Shown here: positions 12,258 through 22,660 of the stretch, piece by piece | Layout: each line of letters begins with the position of its first letter | Position numbering within the stretch: the first letter of the stretch is position 1 | Assembly (NCBI GenBank): GCA_013400115.1 | Contig: VXBP01000353.1 | Span: forward strand, 123,139 to 187,138 | Direction of reading: 5' to 3' | DNA: 64,000 nucleotides | DNA from: Rhinopomastus cyanomelas | Taxonomy: Eukaryota; Chordata; Aves; Bucerotiformes; Rhinopomastidae | The notes under the pieces: model-generated | The model's input: the letters and a program-made list of their open reading frames with translations, nothing else | Database searches by the model: none | Told to the model about the DNA's origin: nothing | Position numbers and translations under genes: made by a program

Positions 12258-12438
12258 TTCACAGAATCGCAGAATGTTAGAGGTTGGAAGGGACCTCGAA
12301 AGATCATCTAAGTCCAACCCCCCATGCTGGACCAGGGTCAGCCTACAGTACTGTCTCAAGATGTCCTACATTGGGCTCAGACCCACGACCCCAGGAATTC
12401 AGAGTCCCATGCTGTTGGCCAAGAAGAAAAAGCCTGTA
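12258..12438 (-). mobile_element. SINE-like element: tRNA-Lys-like head with CR1 3' tail
   Basis: On the minus strand, 12,438-12,363 resembles tRNA-Lys(CTT). The anticodon-arm to T-arm part is clear (CATGGGACTCT, then GGGGTCGTGGGT, then GAGCCCA), while the 5' half with the A box is decayed. A linker of about 30 bases follows. The element then ends with a CR1-type 3' tail (GGGGGGTTGGACTT, GATCTTTCGAGGTCCC, TTCTGCGATTCTGTGA) down to 12,258. A tRNA-derived head joined to a CR1 tail is the arrangement of CR1-mobilised avian SINEs such as zebra finch TguSINE1, though that one is, as I recall, tRNA-Ile-derived. The alternative is a tRNA pseudogene lying by chance against a CR1 fragment. It is not a functional tRNA gene. 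Confidence 0.6.
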
Positions 12439-14268
12439 TTGAATTCCCTTTTTGCATAATTTTCTGTGTGTCATAGTATGACTTTTCTCCCACTCAAACC
12501 TATAAAAGTGGTAACTCCAATGAAATGGATGAATTTAAGATGCGCACCCATTATAGGCCTGTTTTTCCTGGACCTCAGTCTAGGACCTATCTGAGGTTCC
12601 CAATGCAGTGTGTGGAATTCAAGAAGCAGGATGGTTAACAGAAGGATTAAGTTTGTGTCAGACCAGATGAGAGATACCTGAGCTTGCTGGCACGTGCGTG
12701 TCATTGCGTGACACAACACATCTGAGTGACTCGTGTGTTAAGCAGAGGCTTGTCCCAGGTTACCATGCTTAACATACAAGTTTCAGTGGGAACATGGAAG
12801 TTAGAAAATGTTTGACATTACTTTTTCATTTTTAACTACTCAGAACTTTTCTACTGAACCTCTTTCATCTGGATTTCATTTCAAGTTACCCAACTGTTCC
12901 TTTTTTCTCTTAGATCTTTTCAATAAATGAATAAATGGCATCAGCAGGACCAGAAGACGTGCAGCGTATTGCAGACTGGAAGTTAATGTCTTCATAACTC
13001 CCTGTATTGGACAAGTTACCTTTATTTCATCCTTCTTAAATATGCTGGTTGAGAAATATTAAATAGAAAGAATATCCAAATGTGTAGTTTAGTCAACAGT
13101 GAAAAATTATGGAGAATTATTGACATCCACTATATTATAAAGTTGTTAGAAGACAGACCCTCTCTGCAGCACAGCATGGAGAGAATATTTAACAATTTTC
13201 CAGGCCTCCAGGATGAAATTTAGTGTGCAATAGAAGGTAATTCTAAAACATTCACTCTAAAACTGCCTATTAGATAACAAAATTTCACTTTTTCAAGAAG
13301 AGAAATTTCAAGATATCTGGTAGGTAAAGCACTTATTCATATAGAATATTTCCAGTTTCCTATCAATCCCTACTTTTACAGCCTTTCCTTGTGAAATGAG
13401 ACAATCACCTCAAATGACACCAGTAAAGTGTGTTGGCTCAGGTGATTTGATGGCCATTTGATGGCCAGGTGATTTATCTGCCACGTTACAAAAAACAATG
13501 GACTTGTCATCTAACTAGTTCCACATGAGGGCTACCAGAGAGTCCTTCGGTGTTCCCCAGTTACTCTGTAATACAGCAGAAAAACAGAGCCATTACTTAC
13601 TGTTGTGCTTTTTTTTTCCTCAGTGCAGTGGGGAATTCTGAGGATGTATTGGACAAGTCTGAAGCAAAGAAGTCATGACCTTAGTACTCAATGGACAACA
13701 GCACAAAGTTAGAGCTGTTGAGCTGGATATCAAACAGGTACCTTGCTGGTGGCATGAACTGAAAAAACACTGGGCACTGGTTTTGAGGATCAGTTGAGGA
13801 GTTTAAAGACAAAAAATGACATAAAGACATTAACCAAATAAAATTATAAAATAGTAAAGATGAGAAAAATAAGAAAAGAAAAAACTGTTATGATCTTTCA
13901 AAAATAATTTAAAATTTAATAGTGCATTTCTTCTTCGGTTGTACTCTGGCGGGAACGCTAATGACACTCCAAGTTTTATCTATAGAAGTTCTGTCTCTTG
14001 AGAGGGCTCAACAGATCTTAAGGTAGGTAAGTCTCTGCTCTCAGGATGTGGCCATGAGCAGCACTGAGCTTTCAAAAGCTGCATTTGGGGGCTCTTTGGG
14101 AAACAATCTTTGGGGTCAGTGGGGAGCTGCACTGAGCAGGAAGTCTGTGTGGTGGTAGTTCCAGTCCCTGCTTTACTCAAGGAAGCAAAGACTGTTCTAA
14201 AAAGGGCAGAAAAGGGGTGAAAAGAAGCAGAAGTTCTGCTCTGGGCATCAGGCAGTTACAGGATGGAT

Positions 14269-14405
14269 ATTGAGGGGTGGCCCCATGAATGTTGATAAAT
14301 ATGGAAAGGGTGGGTGCCAGGAGATGGAACCAGGCTCTGCTCCTCATCCAATGACAGGACAAGGGACAATGGGTCCCTTCCAATCGCTATTGTTCTGTGA
14401 GTCTG
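14269..14405 (+). mobile_element. CR1 LINE with internal deletion
   Basis: Begins in the TTGAGGGGTGGCCCCATGAATG block, passes GGGTGGGTGCCAGGAGATGG and GACAAGGGACAATGGG, then jumps straight to TCCCTTCCAATCGCTATTG at the 3' end. Compared with complete copies here (40,815-41,146) about 200 bases are missing. Confidence 0.88.
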
Positions 14406-14537
14406 AAAGGTAAAGCTAACATTAATGTGTTGGACATCCAATGTGCAGTTGTGCTACAGGCCATATATACAAAAAAAAAGGAAAATGTTACAGAATTATA
14501 ACAGGGTACCTCTTAGAAATTAAAATAAAGCAACCTA

Positions 14538-14573
14538 CTCCCTTCCAATCCCTAGTGTTCTGTGATTCGGTGA
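14538..14573 (+). mobile_element. CR1 LINE 3'-end scrap
   Basis: Only the last bases are present: TCCCTTCCAATCCCTAGTG then TTCTGTGATTCGGTGA. Confidence 0.8.
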
Positions 14574-15727
14574 TACTCTTCTTGGCAAGCATTGCTGGTC
14601 GGAACGCTATGGCTCCAAAAAGCTCTTTATGAAGGAGTGACAAACTGAACGTAGATTTCTGGAACAGCAACCAGAACTGCAACACTACAATGCTGCTTCT
14701 AAAGGAGTTGGATGAATGCAGTTTTAAATCACATTAAGCAATGTCTATGGCCAGGAGCAGACAACAAGCAATTTATGTGTGAAAACAGTCATAAACTATT
14801 CAAGGAGGCTGGAGGATTAGCAGTCAAAGCAAGTAGCATTAATTATGACTTCTAAAGCAGAAAAAAATTGCTGATAGACCAAATGTCAATTACCAGCAAT
14901 TGCTTTGAGCCAGGTTTTAAATACACTGCATGAAAACAGTAATTAGACAATGCTACGCACTAAGAGATGACACAATGTTGAGATCAAAGGTTAATTCTAC
15001 AATTGCCTACAAGCTTGGACTGACAGAATTCCAAAGAACATTAAGGCCAACAATGAGGAACTTTTGTCAAGGCAGAAAAAGAGAAGGAAATACAGACGTG
15101 CATTTTTCAAAATCAATATAGCAGAGTGCTCATGAACTGTGGCTAGTGTCAGGCTCACTGCTGGAACTGCATTCTGCCCAAAGTTTCACCACAAAATTAT
15201 CAGGAGTCTCGAGAAAAGTAACAATGCTCAAGATATTCAAAGAAAACTTAAATCTACTCCTCACAACCTCTGGCAACAATGTTAATTTATGTGCAATATA
15301 ATAAAAATTGTAACTAAAGAAAATTAAATTTTCTACTCTAACACGAAGCTGATATAAAGCAAATGAAATTTTCAAAGAAGCTAAAGCATAATTCAGAGAG
15401 CTGTAACACTTGGGTTTATAGAAATCACCATTAACACAATGTGGATTATTTTCTGTGTGATATTATCACTGACCGCAACACTTGCAGTAGTGTTCTCAAC
15501 AAGATCTAAAACTTGAATAAGAGAAGACAGAAATTTATAAAGTCAAAGAGCTGCAAACCATGTGATGTAAGGATTCATCAATAAATCTTGTCAAGTCATG
15601 GCTCAAAAACTTGCTATAAATATTAAGTATGAAAGTTTGACTCACCAAATAAATATCAAAAACCTTTTTCCATAAATTTATTACATTTTGAAGATGCTTA
15701 CAATTGCCTTCATCATCATTCAGCTCT

Positions 15728-16143
15728 GGGGCCCATACTGTAAGAAGGATGTAGACCTCTTGGAGTGAGTCCAAAGGAGGGCCACAAAGATGATCTGAGA
15801 GATTAAGGACCTCCCGCGTGAAGTCAGGCTGAGAAAGCTGAGGTAGTTCAGCCTGGAGAAAAGAAGGCTTCAGGACCTTATAGCAGACATCCAGTAACCC
15901 ACAGGGGCCTACAGGAAAGCTAGAGAACTTTTTAAAAGGGAGTGTAAAGATAGGACAAGGGACAACAGCTTTAACTGAGTGAGTATAGATTTAGACCACA
16001 TACAGAGAGAAGTTCTTCACTGTGAGAATGGTGAGGCATTGGAATACGTTGTCCAGGGAGATTGTCAATGCCCCCTCCCTGGATGTGATGAAGGCCAGGT
16101 TGGATGAGGCTTTCGTCACCCTGATGTAGTGAAAGTTTGTCCA
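15728..16143 (+). mobile_element. CR1 LINE fragment, older subfamily
   Basis: Contains GTCCAAAGGAGGGCCACAAA, AGGCTGAGAAAGCTGAGGTA, GAGAGAAGTTCTTCACTGTG and GGCCAGGTTGGATGAGGCTT. It lacks a clean terminal octamer and is well diverged. Confidence 0.88.
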
Positions 16144-16820
16144 TCCCATAATAAAATGAAAACACTCAAGTCTAATGAGGACTTCTTCAAATCAAAACCC
16201 ACCCTTAGAAGACAAACAAGGATTTACTTATTTTGGCTGTAGCATGCAACCAAGTGGGACATCAACAAAGTGATTGCTTTACATCTACAAGATGGAATCT
16301 TAATAGCAGCTTTGCTTTAAAAAAAAATCAATTTAAAGACAAAATTCTGTATCTTTAATTTGAGTGTTATTTTGGCTGTTAGCATACAGATTTGATAGAC
16401 TTGAGTGCTGAAAATCTTCCACAATAGACAGGTGTCTAAAAGCCTTCCCAAAACTATATCTGTGAAAATTTGTAGGTAGAAATCTAACAAAAGCAGAATT
16501 TTTCCCAGATAACTCCACCTCATTACAAAATTCAAAGACAGAAACGTGACAAAATTGGCAGCTGGTGCAGCTAAGTCACTTTCTCTGATAGATGTTGGAT
16601 AACATGCTGGAAATTTCAGACACAGTGACTTTAACTGTACAAATAGCCCTGGAGGTCACCCAAGGACATTTGAGCTTTCCTTGTCCCCGTGTTCTTTCTG
16701 ATGTTCTGGGACAAATTGTCTGAACGTTGTTCTGAATGTACCTAGGACTACCTTGACTTTAACCTTTTTAGCATTGCTAGTCCGTGGTGCAATCTGATGC
16801 AAGTCAGCATTAGTTTGTTA

Positions 16821-17229
16821 CAGGCACCAGTATAGGTTGGGGACTGACCTGTTGGAGAGCAGTGTAGGAGAAAGGGACCTGGGGCTCCTGGTGGACAGCA
16901 GGATGACCATGAGCCAACAGTGTGCTCTTGTGGCTGAGAGGGCCAACAGCATCCTGGGGTGGATCAGAAGAAGGGTATTTAGTAGATCAAGAGAGGTTCT
17001 CCTTCCCCTCTACTCGCACTAGTGAAACCACATCTGGAGTACTGTGTCCAGTTCTGGGCCCCTCAGTTCAAGAAGGACACCTAGTTGCTGGAGAGAGTCT
17101 CTGGAGATATTTAAAACCCATTTGGATATGTTCACTTGGTCTAGGTGATCCTGCAGTGGTGGGGGGATTGGACTAGATGATCTTTCTAGGTCCCTTCCAA
17201 TGCCTGAGTGATTCTGTGATTCTGTGATT
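16821..17229 (+). mobile_element. CR1 LINE with large internal deletion
   Basis: Starts in GCACCAGTATAGGTTGGGG, passes AGCAGGATGACCATGAGCC and ACATCTGGAGTACTGTGTCC, then near 17,093 jumps to TCTCTGGAGATATTTAAAAC and ends with an intact terminus TTCTGTGATTCTGTGATT. Several hundred consensus bases between the two parts are missing. Confidence 0.9.
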
Positions 17230-18638
17230 TATCTCCTTTCCTTTCTGTTAAAAACTAAGGCTCTGATATTGTGTCCACAGTTCTTTGATTTCTAAATAGC
17301 TTGTGAACTTCACAGAAATCTTCACCGTCACACTCCTGCAGGTAACATGGAAAGATATCAGTTCACTGTAACTTGGAAGCTTAAATCCCAAAAGGTTGCT
17401 GCAAGCTCCTTCTGTAAGCTGCAAAAAGAAATAGGCACTTTCAGAGGGTGATTCACAACATGATGCCTTTCTCTGTTCTTGACAGAGTGGATGAGATGTT
17501 TTCTGTAGGCACCTATTAGAGTCCACTGAATGCAGAGGCAACTAGTTCAGCTCTAAACCTCATACTTCAGATATCTGAAATTGGCTGAGGTGAATCTTCA
17601 CAGTGCTAGCACTGAAGTATTCTAAATACTTTGATTAAAACTGATTGAATTAATGGGTTTCTAAAACTGTCTCTCAAATATAGAAATTCAAATCAAGTCC
17701 AACTGATAACGAATGGTATTTTTTTCATGTAGCTAAGGAGAAAAAATACTTCTGATCACACATATTTAAAGTTTACAGATTTTTCATTCTTTAATTTCAT
17801 GTTTGGTCCTAAGCATTATCATTTTTTTGTTCCATGTAGCCAAGTGTGAGCACACAGGACTACTATATTCTAACATGTGCTATCCTTTTGTATGTGTTTA
17901 GTTTCTTTTCAACCACTTTTTAGCCTCATGCATGTTAGAAAATACTTAGCAAGGTCACTAACACACGTTATAACAGGTTTATTGTTTGTGACTTCCACCC
18001 CTAAAAAGGATCTACAAGGCATTCTCAGCTACACTTTGGTGTGTTTTCTCCTGCTGTAGTGTAGCCTCATTACAAAACAGTTTAGCAATTTGCTAGAGGA
18101 AAAAGATGAAGAACTACCCAGACTCATTTTCAGTATACAGAGCTTTTAGAAATGTATTTAGTGATCCGTGCTTAAATGTGTTATGTAAAGTATTACAGAA
18201 ATGCAAAGAAGAAAACTACTATTTGCTTATGAAATAAATGCAGAATAAAGAGAAGAGAAAATGTAAATATATTCACTATGTCCAATACAGAGAAATGTTT
18301 GGGCTAGTTACAACGGGTCCTCCTGTTCTGTTCATTAGGTTTATGGAGCACAACACAGGACTCTATGCAGAACATATAGCAAGTTAATGTAATTTACTTA
18401 CAGTTAGCAGTGTGGAAAACAACCAAGCATTAATGCCCCCCACAGACTCTTTGCCTCTGCCCGAGTGAAATGATGGAGAGAGGGAACATGATTTGATTAA
18501 TTTCTATAAATTCTATAGAGAATTCACAGAATAGAAATAAGGGGCAACTCCAGGTAAGAGGGTCTCTTCATAAGATAAACAGTGATTTTAAATAAATAGA
18601 TATATAGATATCTAAATATCTAAATAAGATATTTAGAT

Positions 18639-18642
18639 AGAT

Positions 18643-18697
<55 letters not shown>

Positions 18698-18698
18698 G
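18639..18698. repeat. GATA tetranucleotide microsatellite
   Basis: A run of about 14 GATA units, essentially perfect from 18,644. It is preceded by an AT-rich inverted stretch (TCTAAATATC / GATATTTAGA, about 18,611-18,637). Likely polymorphic in length. Confidence 0.97.
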
Positions 18699-20804
18699 AC
18701 AGATGTATGAATGGATGGGCAGACAGACATATACACTGGGATGTGCTTTGATTAAATAATAGAAATCTAATGAAACATACTTTGCATAATTAAAGCTCAT
18801 CTTTGTAGGGTTCAGTACCTACTCTTTCTGAAATAGGAAGTGTTAATTGCACTACTGCTTCACCATCCTACTTCTCATTTCCTAACCATTCCATTCACTT
18901 TCCATTGTATGTCCATACTACTGTTTTTCATGAAATACTATCATGTCAGTTCTGATGTTTTGTTATTGGAAGGCAAGGAATGAATCCCTACTATCACAAT
19001 TTTAAAAGCCAGGAAAAATATAAATGCAATAATAATGTCTAACTCTACTTCATTCACTTCATTTTTGTTGCTTCTCTGCCTGATTCTTTCTCATTTGCAT
19101 TTGAAATGCAATCTAAAGTAATTGCATGCAGTTTATACCGATGCTGGTCATACACGATGTGTTTTACCAGCTCTGTAGTACCAATTTATTAGCAGTCTTT
19201 AACTTTCCAAATCACCTTGCATTTAAATAAATTATTTAAGAACACTTACAGTTTATTTACCTAACAAATTGCTTGTGGAGTTAACAAAGAATTCAATTGG
19301 TTTTACCGGGATTTCCCCCGGGGGACTGATTTACCCTATTATCCCTAAAAAGGAGAAAAATGAAATGCTTTTGAAGATCAGAGGTACCAACACACCCTTA
19401 CACAATTTTAAAATATAACTTACTTAGTAAAATATCTTTAGGGAGTGGTGCAGTGGTCCTCACTGCTTGACCGCTGTGCATGGCTTGACCTTGTGCACGC
19501 AGGACCAATGCAGCCCTGTGGCCTGTGCTGCACAAGTTTTGGCTGCAGAGCAAACACAACCAGCTGGTTTCAACAGAGGAGACTGCAGGTAGCTCTGACT
19601 ACATACTGGCAATTACACCACCTGCCAGGCCTTGCTTTTATACCTGTGCAGCAGGTGCAGCTTGCTTTTATACCTGTGCTTTTTATCTGTGCAGCAATGA
19701 GTTCTCATGTGAATATCCCTCCTGTCTGACAGGAGAAATGATGAATAGAGCTGTTTCCTTGTAAGAAAATAAGGAGCAGCTCAAATCAAAACCAGGGGTC
19801 CATTTAAATGGGTCTACACTGAATGCTGCACAGAGCTTGGAGCCCCTTTTGATGCTCCATCACTTGGAGTTTCTGTAACTCTAGGTTACAGAGTCTGAAT
19901 GTCTCTATTACTGAGTTCATCATGGACCAGCAGGCACGCTCAGGTACAAGACATGGCTTTTCCTGTCATTTATCTTGACTTGAAGGTGTAGCCCATTGTT
20001 TCCATCAAATGTATCTTGACAATTCAAAGTTTAAAAATTAATGCAGATGCCTCATTATCTAATTAAACATCCATCGTGAAATTTCACCTCGAACTACATG
20101 TAGATGGCATTAAATTGAGCAGATGTGTACTTGTTTCAAGAACTAACTAGAGCTTTTTTCCTTCTCAGTACCTGAATTACTCAATAATTAAGCATATAAT
20201 AGCAAGGCTCCAAATCAACAGAAATTACTATCACATACAAGGTCCTGCCATTTCCAGGTTTAATTCCAAGTTTATTTAAATTTAGGCATTGAAATACAAC
20301 TCTTCACGTTTATTCTGGATGAAAATAGCATAAAGCAAGAATTCAAGTAAAGGGCAAATTATATCCTTCCTGAACTTTGTGATGTGCAAGTCCTTGAGAT
20401 TTGAAGGCCCCTAAACCTGTGCCCATCCATATAGTTAAAATCTGTTTCCATAAAACCAAATAACTGCATTTTTCGTCTTCAGAGGACTTGATCTACCTAG
20501 ATTAGTCCCAGATGACAGCAGTAACTGTTGCCCCTCAGTTCTACAGTGACCAATAAGACTACAAATAGAGTTTTTATTGGCAAATTTGTTTTGTAAGTGT
20601 TCACTGTAATTTTGGTAATTGTAATCTTAAAGCAATGATAAACCAACATTAGGAGACAACACAAAGCAAACGCAGAAACACCTCTAAATTTAGCTTTGGT
20701 AGAGGCAGTGTGTCCTTCCAGCAATCTGCTGTAGTGAAATATGTAACTTGGAGATCTACTTTGGTTTTCCTTTGCGTTTCCTTGGTGTGTAGAGTACCCC
20801 TTAA

Positions 20805-20860
20805 CATCAGAAAGACTTGCTACTAGTTTTACAATTCAACCAAGGAGTGTCTTTCTGATG
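20805..20860. repeat. Inverted repeat with 32-base loop
   Basis: CATCAGAAAGAC (20,805-20,816) and its exact complement GTCTTTCTGATG (20,849-20,860) form a 12-base stem. With a two-base bulge the pairing can extend outward by about nine imperfect positions (20,794-20,869). It could be a transposon-end remnant, a small-RNA hairpin or chance. Confidence 0.6.
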
Positions 20861-21574
20861 AAGGAATACGTCTGGAAACCAAAGGTTGTGAAGGGGAGGA
20901 TGAAACAAGCAAAATAAGTTCATTTTAAAGCTTCCTGCTGTCTTTCTTTTCTAATCTTCTAAGGAAGACTTCCAGCTGAGGCTGGATGTACTTCCAGTGC
21001 AAAGAACCATGCAGAGGAAAGCAGAGACAGGTTCATCTTTCTTCTTAAAACGAGTAATACAACTGTAACTAATTGCTTGCACTGGCTCAGCAGCCAGCGT
21101 GATTAATGATGCTTTCAAAGTGGTTTTAGAGGAGCATTTAAACTTGCCCTTATGAATCTCATGTCTGTCAGCTTTCCAGTGCTTCGTCCATTTATTTGTC
21201 TGCCCTGCTGTTCAGAGCAGAAGAGCAGGCTAGGACTGAGGAATTTTCAATTTGTAGGATTATACGCTCATAGATAGAAAAATTACTGCCAGGAGTCATA
21301 TGAGAAGGGAAAAATATAAGCCTTGGACTAGGAAATTAGTGCCAGATGTGATAAAATTGGCTTATTTGATACCTGATTATTAGCTGTATAGATCAACATG
21401 CCCATAGTAAACAGAGAAACTGGAAGTGAAACTTCCTTACTGACATACAGGAAGAACTGGAGATAGTGGAAAGGTGGGTCAACAAGGCAATAAGTCAGTG
21501 TATGTTGTTAAATTTCTCCCTGAATTGGTCCAGACTTGTAAAAAACATATTCTAGTACTTAGTTTCATTCAAGT

Positions 21575-21641
21575 TCATAGAATCATAGAATCATGAGGGA
21601 TTGGAAGGGACCTCAAAAGACAGACGCACGCAACCCCCCTT
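21575..21641 (-). mobile_element. CR1 LINE 3' end
   Basis: TCATAGAATCATAGAATCAT then GGATTGGAAGGGACCTCAAA; after about 21,621 the match fades into CAACCCCCCTTAACC. Confidence 0.8.
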
Positions 21642-22063
21642 AACCAAGCCAGCAGCAGTTTGGCACACATGCCAAAACAGTAGCCAGACCAAGAACTCCT
21701 CTAGGAAACCACGAAGGAGCAGAGTGAGCAAGCTGAGCACAAGGAGTCTGTGCATACCTTTCCTATATGCAACTGGACTACGAGCCAACCACTTTATCCC
21801 ATATGGCATGACAGCCTAAGTCAGCATCTTCTGCGCTCTCCTTGCTAAGTAGCCTGGCTGCACGGCAGTGATATGAACCAAGGAGATTTTTTATCAACAA
21901 AAGATCAGTGAATGAGCCCAATTTAAACTGTTCCTGGATGGCAACTGAACTGCATGCCAGGCAACTTTCCCCTTGAGCAAGGACGCCTCTCGGTGTTAAG
22001 AGATACTTATTTACACTAAATGACTACTAAGTTTCAATCAGAATGAATCACTTAGAGTTAAAA

Positions 22064-22660
22064 TGTTGTGTGATTTAGTACACTGTTTACTTAGTTTTAC
22101 TCACTCAACATGAGTAGCTAGATTTGCTGAAGCCTTAGGCTGCAAGCTGTAAATTTCCACTTAGATCTACTAAACTTGTACTTACTTAGACAAAACGGCC
22201 TCCAGAACTTGTGCAAATCAGAAGATAAGGAGGCTTCAAGGATACAACCGCTAACAGCAGGTGCAATTTGACAAGGGAGCAGCCTGTCTGGAGACAGCAG
22301 AGAAATTCAACAAGGAGCCATAAGGTGCTAGTCCAGAAGAGGTTTTCAGACCCAATGAGAAACAAGAAGCCCCCAGACCCAAATATTACTACTGAACAAA
22401 TGAGGGGTGGGTGAGTAGGCTGTAAGAGTATACTTGCCCAGGGATTTCTTTGCTCAGTTGGGAGCCCTCTCCAGGGACACTCTGCATGACCTGACCCATC
22501 TGTTGTGTCACTCTTAAATAATCTATTGTTCTAAAATCCAATACCTAAGAGTCTGCTTTAGGAAACCTAGGATTTGAACTTTGGAGCAAACTGCCACTGG
22601 ACATCTAGACTGCAGAGTTCACCCTTGGGAGCAAACTAACACCGGACACCCAGGCAAAAG
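22064..22660 (+). mobile_element. LTR-like segment, ERVL-type candidate
   Basis: The segment starts TGTTGTGTGATTTAG and contains LTR-like landmarks in order: a CCAAT string in GACCCAATGAG, a GTATACT TATA-like box near 22,428, the block GCCCAGGGATTTCTTTGCTC, then TCCAGGGACACTCTGC, an AT-rich polyadenylation-like region near 22,515, and an AGAGTCTGCTTTAGG end. It closes with two imperfect units (22,581-22,609 and 22,625-22,654) sharing GAGCAAACT and a CCGGACA/CTGGACA core. No primer-binding site or internal genes are clear, so it is best read as a solo LTR or LTR fragment. Family and edges are uncertain. Confidence 0.55.

Noticed and set aside
12363..12438. Functional tRNA-Lys gene
   Set aside because: The A box and acceptor stem are decayed and the B box is altered, so it cannot fold as a normal tRNA. 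It is joined to a CR1 tail instead.
18639..18698. CRISPR-like array
   Set aside because: It is a GATA microsatellite with no spacers; no CRISPR arrays are expected or seen in this vertebrate sequence.
19328..19347. Near match to the I-SceI homing endonuclease site (TTTACCCTATTATCCCTA, two mismatches)
   Set aside because: No endonuclease or intron context exists in vertebrate nuclear DNA, and AT-rich sequence makes such a match a plausible coincidence.
19630..19682. Repeated CTTGCTTTTATACCTGTGC as a promoter or RNA gene
   Set aside because: Two copies about 30 bases apart are a short local duplication. No further structure or gene context supports a function.
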